The notes under the pieces are model-generated. The model did no database searches. It had not been told where the DNA came from and was given only the letters and a program-made list of their open reading frames with translations. A program made the position numbers and the translations under genes. Shown here piece by piece: positions 1 to 4,542 of a DNA stretch of 5,593 nt (position 1 is its first letter; every line of letters begins with the position of its first letter). Source of the DNA: Candidatus Roizmanbacteria bacterium RIFCSPHIGHO2_02_FULL_43_11 (GTDB lineage: Bacteria; Patescibacteriota; Microgenomatia; UBA1406; HO2-37-13b); the NCBI GenBank assembly GCA_001789515.1, contig MFZT01000029.1:7637-13229 (forward strand), given 5' to 3'.

Positions 1-142
1 TGTCTCGAGTCTGCTCATCAAGCACAAATCCGATAAGAGCCGTCCTTACAAGCTCAATTTCATCTGGTGATGGATGAAAACCTTCAGGGCCGTTAGGGTA
101 AAGAGCGTGTGTGTCTCTGGAAAAGGTTGTTTCAGTGCCCAT
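1..142 (-). CDS. Unrecognised protein, N-terminal 47 residues (runs off the left edge)
   Basis: An open frame on the minus strand starts with ATG at 142 and stays open for 47 codons to the window edge. An in-frame TAA lies just upstream (158-160), so this ATG is the first possible one. The visible protein begins MGTETTFSRDTHALYPNGPE and continues with an acidic, helix-prone stretch (around residues 26-47, containing PSPDEIELVR). I do not recognise the family, and there is no signal peptide or membrane segment in the visible part. A perfect extended -10 (TGGTATAAT) sits 14 bp upstream of the ATG, which supports a real gene start with a leader of only about 8 nt; no Shine-Dalgarno is present. 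It lies downstream of yidD on the same strand, but its own promoter suggests it can be expressed independently. Confidence 0.6.
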   Translation of the reverse strand, partial: MGTETTFSRDTHALYPNGPEGFHPSPDEIELVRTALIGFVLDEQTRD

Positions 143-156
143 GATGGATGGAGGCC

Positions 157-165
157 ATTATACCA
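157..165 (-). promoter_or_regulatory. Extended -10 promoter of the left-edge gene
   Basis: Read on the minus strand this is TGG-TATAAT: a consensus -10 hexamer (157-162) with a TGN extension (163-165). Transcription would start near 150, about 8 nt before the ATG at 142. No good -35 is seen at 16-18 bp spacing, as is common for extended -10 promoters. The 13-mer GGTGGTATAATGG recurs on the plus strand at 1901-1913. Confidence 0.55.
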
Positions 166-167
166 CC

Positions 168-181
168 CTCAACCGTTTGAG
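168..181. promoter_or_regulatory. Short inverted repeat, possible operator
   Basis: CTCAA-CCGT-TTGAG is a 5-bp inverted repeat with a 4-nt centre. It begins 3 bp upstream of the extended -10 element of the left-edge gene, covering the spacer where a repressor could act. It is too short, and not followed by a T-run on the minus strand, to be called a terminator for yidD. It could be chance. Confidence 0.15.
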
Positions 182-204
182 ATATGGCTTTTGTGAGGGC
201 ATAA

Positions 205-444
205 TCACGACACAGGGTCATACCCCCCCTTACTGCGAGGATGGCATCGCAAAATTCTTCGTGCACCAAGGAAAAGACCTTTGACTACTCCGTACTTCAT
301 AACTGCCGAATATGTGTATTCAGAACACGATGGTGTAAAACGGCATTCTATCCCAGCTTGCCCAGTCAACACACGCATGATAAAAGAGCGAATCGGATAT
401 ATTCGCTTATATGCGCTTAAGAGTCTTAAGACGAGCCATTTCAT
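205..444 (-). CDS. yidD: Membrane protein insertion efficiency factor YidD
   Basis: YidD is a small membrane-associated protein that assists YidC/Sec-dependent insertion of inner-membrane proteins at the cytoplasmic face. The 79-residue product is close to the usual 70-85 residues and carries the family's hallmark blocks: an amphipathic N-terminus ([17 protein letters not shown]), [10 protein letters not shown] at 34-43, and [16 protein letters not shown] at 63-78, with three conserved cysteines (34, 40, 67). The frame extends 23 codons further upstream, to an ATG at 513, but those residues ([14 protein letters not shown]...) do not resemble YidD and would overlap the trmD promoter, so I chose the internal ATG at 444, which matches the family start. 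No Shine-Dalgarno precedes it; a TACAGT hexamer lies 9 bp upstream. In many bacteria yidD sits between rnpA and yidC, whereas here it is divergent from trmD. Confidence 0.93.
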   Translation of the reverse strand: MKWLVLRLLSAYKRIYPIRSFIMRVLTGQAGIECRFTPSCSEYTYSAVMKYGVVKGLFLGARRILRCHPRSKGGYDPVS

Positions 445-453
445 AATTGGTAT

Positions 454-459
454 ACTGTA
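454..459 (-). promoter_or_regulatory. Possible -10 of yidD
   Basis: Read on the minus strand, TACAGT lies 9 bp before the yidD ATG, the same hexamer and nearly the same spacing as in front of comF (TACAGT, 8 bp). It lacks a TG extension and I see no -35. If used, the transcript would be essentially leaderless. The overlapping TATACC is an alternative. Confidence 0.35.
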
Positions 460-463
460 TCGG

Positions 464-492
464 TTGGATAACTGTTCCCTTCCCAGTACAAT
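464..492 (+). promoter_or_regulatory. Sigma-70-type promoter of trmD
   Basis: TTGGAT (464-469), a 17-bp spacer, then TACAAT (487-492) forms a conventional -35/-10 pair. It predicts a start near 499 and a leader of about 20 nt. A second -10-like hexamer, TATTAT (495-500), follows closely and could be used instead, giving a leader of about 13 nt. The promoter lies within the 75-bp gap shared with the divergent yidD gene. Confidence 0.5.
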
Positions 493-519
493 ACTATTAT
501 AGGACTTCTTCAAACAGAT

Positions 520-1266
520 ATGAAAATCACAGTCATAACGCTCTTTCCAGAAATGCTTGATGGCTTTCTGAATGCAAGCATTTTAAAAAGAGCCCAGGAA
601 AAGAGTGCTGCTCAAATTGAGTGTGTACAACTTCGCGAGTACGCAGTTGATATATATGGAACAATAGATGATAGACCCTTTGGCGGTGCTGCAGGGATGG
701 TTCTTATGGCAGAGCCAGTTATCAAAGCAGTAAAAAAAGTCAAAACATCATCATCAAAAGTCATTCTTACATCAGCTCGAGGCAGCTTGTTCACGCAGGA
801 GAAGGCTAAAGAGTTGGCCACGCATGAGCATCTGATTATTGTTGCTGGGCATTATGAGGCCGTTGATGAACGTGTCATGGACGAGATAGATGAAGAATTA
901 TCAATCGGCGACTATATTCTGACTGGCGGGGAGCTTCCTGCAGGTGTCATTATTGATGCTATCGTGCGTCTACTGCCCGGAGTTCTTAAAAAGGAGCAGG
1001 CAACTCATGATGAAAGTTTCTCTCATGTTTCTCTTGAGGAGCTGAAAAAAGCAATAGGAGGTGATCCCATACTCCATGCGTTGGATAAAAAGGGCATCAC
1101 ACAGGTCAAGCTTCTTGAATACCCCCACTACACCCGCCCTCAAAATCTTGAAGGAAAAGATGTTCCTGATATTCTTTTATCTGGCCATCACGCCGAAATT
1201 CGAAAATGGCAGTTACAACAAGCCTTTTCTATCACAAAAAAGCGCCGCCCAGATCTTCTTTCATAA
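520..1266 (+). CDS. trmD: tRNA (guanine-N1-)-methyltransferase TrmD
   Basis: TrmD is a homodimeric SPOUT methyltransferase that uses S-adenosylmethionine to form m1G at position 37 of tRNAs with a G36-G37 sequence, preventing +1 frameshifts. The 248-residue product starts with the typical [12 protein letters not shown]. It contains PFGGAAGMV (53-61, usually YGGGxGMV), the trefoil-knot SAM region with [10 protein letters not shown] (110-119), [14 protein letters not shown] (128-141), RLLPGVL (150-156), [10 protein letters not shown] (198-207), [13 protein letters not shown] (215-227) and a terminal RRPDLLS. Compared from memory with E. coli TrmD, Arg154 is kept (R150), but the position of catalytic Asp169 is Glu (E165, with D164 beside it). 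The Arg of GRYEG is His (H111), about 27 extra residues lie between SF (166-167) and [10 protein letters not shown], and the C-terminal tail is missing. An AGGA at 501-504 is too far from the ATG to be a convincing ribosome site. Confidence 0.97.
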   Translation: MKITVITLFPEMLDGFLNASILKRAQEKSAAQIECVQLREYAVDIYGTIDDRPFGGAAGMVLMAEPVIKAVKKVKTSSSKVILTSARGSLFTQEKAKELATHEHLIIVAGHYEAVDERVMDEIDEELSIGDYILTGGELPAGVIIDAIVRLLPGVLKKEQATHDESFSHVSLEELKKAIGGDPILHALDKKGITQVKLLEYPHYTRPQNLEGKDVPDILLSGHHAEIRKWQLQQAFSITKKRRPDLLS

Positions 1267-1291
1267 AAATTTCACATTCTTCTGCTACAGT
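1259..1291 (+). promoter_or_regulatory. comF promoter with 16-mer shared with comM
   Basis: TTTCATAAAAATTTCA (1259-1274) overlaps the trmD stop codon. An extended -10-like TGC-TACAGT follows at 1283-1291 and ends 8 bp before the comF ATG. The same 16-mer occurs at the same 41-bp offset from the comM start, with its -10-like hexamer at the same position. A start 7-9 bp after the -10 would give a leaderless or nearly leaderless comF mRNA. No classical -35 is seen at 17-bp spacing; the 16-mer covers the place where one would lie. Confidence 0.5.
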
Positions 1292-1299
1292 CCTTCCTT

Positions 1300-1950
1300 A
1301 TGCACCTGATAGATCTTATATTTCCCAGAAAATGTTTATCGTGTGGAGCCTTAGGAAAGTATGCGTGCTTAAAGTGTGTGTCTGCAATGAGACGAATTCC
1401 CACCACTGCCAATGAGTGCGGTCTCGTCGAGTACAAAGGCCCATTTGAGAAAATACTCAAAACAGCAAAATATGGTATGTATGAAAAAGTTCTTCAGGAT
1501 CTTGTTGATGGACTTTTGGAGTGTCATCATGAAAAAATCCTAAAATATATCACAGGTATACATGGGGGTGTGTTCATCCCTGTCCCACTTCATAGCGCAC
1601 GTCTTAGGACAAGAGGATTTAACCAAGCTCTTTTAATTGTGCGTGCCCTTGCAAGGAAATATAAAATTTTGATAAACACATCATGTGTAATACGAAATAT
1701 CAACACGCCCCGGCTTGCTGGACTTAATAAAATGCAGCGTGCAGAGAATATAAATGGAGCATTCAAAGTGGTAGCACAAGTCCCGCAAAGTTGTGTCCTT
1801 ATAGATGATGTCTATACATCTGGGGCAACGCTGCGCGAACTTTCGCGTGTACTTCTCAATCACGGTGCAGAGCGTATCCATACGTTTACGCTCGCTCGAA
1901 GGTGGTATAATGGGGCAAGAGACCTGAAAAATTTACAAGGTGGGCCATGA
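1300..1950 (+). CDS. comF: ComF-family phosphoribosyltransferase-like protein
   Basis: ComF proteins join an N-terminal zinc ribbon to a phosphoribosyltransferase fold. They are needed for natural transformation in several bacteria, probably acting in the cytoplasm on incoming single-stranded DNA with the helicase ComFA or related partners; the reaction is unknown. The 216-residue product begins MHLIDLIFPRKCLSCG with zinc-ligand pairs C12/C15 and C23/C26. It then shows IPVPLH (93-98), RGFNQA (105-110) and the PRPP-binding loop VLIDDVYTSGATL (166-178) with the paired aspartates D169/D170. The end (HTFTLARRW) is typical. The start is firm because FPRKCLSC is near the N-terminus in the family. 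There is no Shine-Dalgarno; the -10-like hexamer is 8 bp upstream. The gap to trmD is 33 bp. The stop overlaps the ATG of a tiny ORF (ATGA). Some family members may act in other nucleotide metabolism. Confidence 0.93.
   Translation: MHLIDLIFPRKCLSCGALGKYACLKCVSAMRRIPTTANECGLVEYKGPFEKILKTAKYGMYEKVLQDLVDGLLECHHEKILKYITGIHGGVFIPVPLHSARLRTRGFNQALLIVRALARKYKILINTSCVIRNINTPRLAGLNKMQRAENINGAFKVVAQVPQSCVLIDDVYTSGATLRELSRVLLNHGAERIHTFTLARRWYNGARDLKNLQGGP
1903..1911 (+). promoter_or_regulatory. Internal extended -10 near the comF 3' end, possible promoter of the next gene
   Basis: TGG-TATAAT is a perfect extended -10 inside the last codons of comF (encoding W202-Y203-N204). It predicts a start near 1918, giving a leader of about 66 nt before the membrane-protein gene at 1984. 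TTTACG (1885-1890) is a weak -35 at a short 15-bp spacing. The surrounding 13-mer GGTGGTATAATGG equals that of the left-edge gene's promoter. Confidence 0.4.
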
Positions 1951-1976
1951 GGATGCACAGAGAAATAATAAATTAA
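1947..1976 (+). CDS. Possible nine-codon ORF coupled to comF
   Basis: ATG at 1947 overlaps the comF TGA in an ATGA junction and is preceded by an SD-like AAGGTGG (1937-1943) only 3 nt away. The frame encodes MRMHREIIN and ends with TAA, 7 nt before the ATG of the membrane-protein gene. It may be a translated coupling or leader peptide, or a chance ORF. Nothing in the peptide itself suggests a function. Confidence 0.2.
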   Translation: MRMHREIIN

Positions 1977-1983
1977 ACAACCA

Positions 1984-2946
1984 ATGACACAACGAATTGA
2001 AATTTCATACAAAACTATTGTTTTTGCTGTGTTCTTCGTTCTGTTTCTTTTCTTGATCTGGACTATTAGAGGACTCATTTTTGCGTTGCTGTTGGCATTT
2101 ATCTTTATGAGCGCCCTAAAGCCTATTGTTGGGAAAATGGCGCGAAGTGGCGTTCCCAGAGGCCTTGCAGCATTTGGCGTTGTTATCTCTGCTGTTATCA
2201 CACTTGTTGCATTTATTGCGTTTCTCATCCCTCCAATTGTTGCAGAAATGGTTGCGTTTATAACAAATTTGCCAGTTTTACTGACTGATTCATTTCCATT
2301 TCTTACTCCGTATTTCAACAGTTCAACGTTGACACAATTTCTGCCTGATATTACGCAAAATGCCTTCCGGTTTGTAACAGGGGTGTTCTCGAATATTCTT
2401 TTTGTAATTTCAACGTTCTTTTTTTCCTTTTATTTTTTGCTGGATGAGAATTTTTTTGAAAAGTTGCTCGGACAATTTTTAGAAGGGAAAAGGTATAAAA
2501 AAACTCTGGAAATCATGGAAGCTGCTGAAAAGCGTATGGGCGCGTGGCTAAGGGGCGAACTTATCCTCATGACCACCATTGGTGTGCTCACCTATATTGG
2601 TCTATTTTTCTTGAATGTGCCGTTTGCGCTGTCTCTTGCCTTTATCGCAGGTTTACTGGAAGTTGTGCCAATTATTGGCCCAATCCTTTCGGCAGTGCCA
2701 GCATTTATTGTCGCTGCATCATCATCTATGTGGTTGGGCATAGGAACTCTTGTCATGTATCTTATTGTGCAACAGCTGGAAAATAATGTTATTGTGCCCT
2801 ATGTCATGAATCGTGCTGTTGGTATCCATCCAGTACTTACGTTGATTGCTTTATCAATAGGTGGAGAGCTTGGCGGCATTGCGGGGGCGATTCTTGCTGT
2901 TCCTGTGGCTCTTATTATTGAAACTATCATTACTCGCCAAACGTAA
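1984..2946 (+). CDS. AI-2E/PerM (TqsA-like) family transporter
   Basis: This 320-residue multi-pass inner-membrane protein belongs to the AI-2E transporter (PerM/YdiK/TqsA) superfamily. The family includes autoinducer-2 exporters and ion antiporters, so the substrate cannot be assigned from the name. Hydrophobic segments lie near residues 11-28, 30-46, 60-90, 131-153, 192-211, 213-245, 247-263 and 283-314. A soluble stretch at roughly 92-130 and a charged segment at 154-190 fit the family. Hallmarks are the LRGELILM block (189-196), LAFIAGLLEVVPIIGPI (218-234), QQLENNVIVPYVM (263-275) and the glycine-rich GGELGGIAGAILAVPVA (293-309). The length is slightly short of the usual 340-370. An in-frame TAA at 1969-1971 fixes ATG 1984 as the first start. 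No Shine-Dalgarno is present. It follows comF by 33 bp and may be read from the internal promoter in comF. Confidence 0.93.
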   Translation: MTQRIEISYKTIVFAVFFVLFLFLIWTIRGLIFALLLAFIFMSALKPIVGKMARSGVPRGLAAFGVVISAVITLVAFIAFLIPPIVAEMVAFITNLPVLLTDSFPFLTPYFNSSTLTQFLPDITQNAFRFVTGVFSNILFVISTFFFSFYFLLDENFFEKLLGQFLEGKRYKKTLEIMEAAEKRMGAWLRGELILMTTIGVLTYIGLFFLNVPFALSLAFIAGLLEVVPIIGPILSAVPAFIVAASSSMWLGIGTLVMYLIVQQLENNVIVPYVMNRAVGIHPVLTLIALSIGGELGGIAGAILAVPVALIIETIITRQT

Positions 2947-2965
2947 TTCTTCCAAAGGCGGCGTA

Positions 2966-2998
2966 TTTCATAAAAATTTCATTTTCTCCTGTTATGCT
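2966..2998 (+). promoter_or_regulatory. comM promoter with 16-mer shared with comF
   Basis: TTTCATAAAAATTTCA (2966-2981) is identical to the element before comF. A TGT-TATGCT extended -10-like element follows at 2990-2998, ending 8 bp before the comM ATG. Over 44 aligned bases ending at the ATG the two regions share 32 with no gaps. This predicts a leaderless or nearly leaderless comM mRNA. Confidence 0.5.
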
Positions 2999-3006
2999 TT
3001 TCACCT

Positions 3007-4446
3007 ATGACTATTCGTGTACACTCTGCTGGTCTGTGTGGGCTTGAGGGAATTGGGATTACTGTGGAGGTAGACATTGGTCGTGGTGGCCTGCCAGGCG
3101 TCAAAATCATTGGCCTTCCGCATAAATCTATTGCCGAAGCACGCGAACGAGTGCGTACGGCTATGCGCAATGCGGGTTTTGGGTTTCCCCAGAGCCGTAT
3201 CATTATCAACCTTGCCCCAGCATACATGCAGAAAAAAGGGACACATTTAGACCTTGCAATCGCTGTGGGAATTCTTGCTGGACAGAAAAAGACGCACGCC
3301 AATAACAAGACACTCTATGTAGGAGAGATTTCTTTGGATGGGACAATACGAGCAGTTCAGGGATTGATTCCGATTTTAAACTACGCAGAAAAACACGGTT
3401 TTGAATCTGCTGTCATTCCTGCTCTGCAACAAGCTGAAGTTCAGCACTCAAAATTGAAACTGTATACCATAACGCACATCTTAGAACTTGTTACAGGTCT
3501 CCCTTTAATAACGTACCAACACTTACAGTCTTTCGATACTCTGCGACCCGTTGCTCTCTCCTCCATTGAGGGACAGGTTCTTGGGAAACGAGCAATAGAA
3601 ATTTCCGTTTCAGGCTGGCACAGCATGCTCCTGCGTGGGCATCCTGGTGTGGGCAAAACTCTCCTTGCTCAGGCTGCCATCGGGATTATGCCTCCCCCAT
3701 CGCAGAAAGAACAACAAGCAATTGGAATCATTGCGTCTGCAACGGGGTATGTTTGCGACTTTGTGAAAAGCAGACCTCTATGTCAACCTCACCATTCAAT
3801 CTCGGTGCAGCAACTCATAGGAGGGGGCACCCATGTGCATGTAGGACTCATAACGCAGGCTCATAGAGGGGTACTTATTCTGGATGAACTGCCGGAATTC
3901 TCTCGCTCATGTCTTGAGGCTCTACGGCAACCTATGGAGAAGAAAAGTTTGACCATGGCATCTCATTGTGGGCATGTAAAATATCCCTGTAATCCACTGC
4001 TTATTGCAACGGCCAACCCATGTCCATGCGGGTATCTCGGGCACCCAACGCGACGATGTGTTTGCTCACAAGGAACCACTCATGCATATCAAAGGAAAAT
4101 TTCTGGGCCTTTATTGGACAGATTTGATATACATGTTTCTATAGAACCAGAAGAGAAATCACGTGCTCAAGGTTCAACAATCTCAACGCGCAAAATCACG
4201 ACAGCCTGGGATATACAGAGGAGTAGAAAATGTCATAATGCTCATATCCCGATTGAAAAACTACACGAACACTGCCCATTGGACGCACATGCACAGAATA
4301 TTCTTGACAGAGCACTACAAAGACTTGAAATTTCAAAACGGGCAGTACACAAAGCATTAAGAGTAGCTCGAACTATTGCGGACTTGGAACAATCTCCTCA
4401 CATTTCAGAAAAGCACATCGCTGAAGCTCTTTCGTACCGAATGTGA
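3007..4446 (+). CDS. comM: ComM/YifB-family AAA+ ATPase (Mg-chelatase-like)
   Basis: ComM is a hexameric AAA+ helicase that promotes branch migration of incoming ssDNA during natural transformation; YifB names are used where no role is known. The 479-residue product (family about 500) has an N-terminal Lon-protease-like fold (1-170: SAGLCGLEG, GLPGVKIIGLPHKSIAEARERVR, NLAPA, KGTHLDLAIAVGIL). The AAA+ core has Walker A GHPGVGKT (211-218), PHHSIS (261-266), GGG (272-274), Walker B VLILDELPEF (289-298), the ATANPCPCGYLG sensor/cysteine segment (334-345, with RRCVCS at 349-354) and SGPLLDRFDIH (366-376). A C-terminal Mg-chelatase-type helical lid follows (about 420-479). Oddities are GHPG in place of GPPG, GLITQAH where GEISLAH is usual, and RPLCQPHH in place of RPFRAPHH. 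There is no Shine-Dalgarno. The start matches the family N-terminus. Confidence 0.95.
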   Translation: MTIRVHSAGLCGLEGIGITVEVDIGRGGLPGVKIIGLPHKSIAEARERVRTAMRNAGFGFPQSRIIINLAPAYMQKKGTHLDLAIAVGILAGQKKTHANNKTLYVGEISLDGTIRAVQGLIPILNYAEKHGFESAVIPALQQAEVQHSKLKLYTITHILELVTGLPLITYQHLQSFDTLRPVALSSIEGQVLGKRAIEISVSGWHSMLLRGHPGVGKTLLAQAAIGIMPPPSQKEQQAIGIIASATGYVCDFVKSRPLCQPHHSISVQQLIGGGTHVHVGLITQAHRGVLILDELPEFSRSCLEALRQPMEKKSLTMASHCGHVKYPCNPLLIATANPCPCGYLGHPTRRCVCSQGTTHAYQRKISGPLLDRFDIHVSIEPEEKSRAQGSTISTRKITTAWDIQRSRKCHNAHIPIEKLHEHCPLDAHAQNILDRALQRLEISKRAVHKALRVARTIADLEQSPHISEKHIAEALSYRM

Positions 4447-4494
4447 AGCGAGTCTCCTACCCAGTAAAGTCGTATAGCAAATATTAGAGCTGCA

Positions 4495-4503
4495 TGATAT
4501 AAT
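4495..4503 (+). promoter_or_regulatory. Extended -10 promoter of the S1-domain gene
   Basis: TGA-TATAAT is a perfect extended -10. The predicted transcription start is at about 4510, which coincides with the ATG of a 10-codon upstream ORF. A -35 is weak at best (TAGCAA, 4475-4480, 17-bp spacing). The 88-bp gap after comM and the absence of a terminator leave read-through possible as well. Confidence 0.6.
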
Positions 4504-4509
4504 GACTTT

Positions 4510-4542
4510 ATGCGAAAAAGGAGGATCCGCACACATGCCTAA
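4510..4542 (+). CDS. Possible 10-codon upstream ORF overlapping the S1 gene start
   Basis: ATG 4510 lies 6 bp after the TATAAT hexamer, so the mRNA may begin with AUG. The frame encodes MRKRRIRTHA, with five basic Arg/Lys residues in ten plus a His, and stops with TAA at 4540-4542, just inside the S1 gene, whose ATG is at 4535. It is in a different frame from S1 and covers the S1 Shine-Dalgarno. Ribosomes translating it would mask that site and stop beside the S1 start. Its translation is inferred, not shown. Confidence 0.35.
   Translation: MRKRRIRTHA
4518..4525 (+). promoter_or_regulatory. Strong Shine-Dalgarno of the S1-domain gene
   Basis: AAGGAGGA lies 9 nt before ATG 4535 and fixes the start. 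It is the only near-consensus ribosome binding site at a recognised gene in this window; the other starts lack one. Confidence 0.85.

Noticed and set aside
166..199. CCCTCA/TGAGGG pair with wide loop downstream of yidD as a terminator
   Set aside because: A 6-bp stem with a 22-nt loop and no T-run on the minus strand; not a credible intrinsic terminator.
438..449. Third copy of the comF/comM element (TTTCATAA...) before trmD
   Set aside because: Only eight bases match; it spans the yidD start codons and is 82 bp from the trmD ATG, unlike the 41-bp spacing of the real pair.
281..502. Plus-strand ORF of 73 codons opposite yidD
   Set aside because: It is antisense to a well-conserved gene, with no recognisable motif or start signal of its own.
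445..513. A 23-codon N-terminal extension of yidD to an upstream ATG
   Set aside because: The added residues do not look like YidD, and they would overlap the trmD promoter; the ATG at 444 gives the normal family length and start.
1860..2318. Minus-strand ORF of 152 codons opposite the comF end and the membrane-protein gene
   Set aside because: Its composition mirrors the hydrophobic codons of the plus-strand membrane protein; no promoter, SD or family features.
4447..4494. Terminator after comM
   Set aside because: No stable hairpin with a following T-run was found in this gap.
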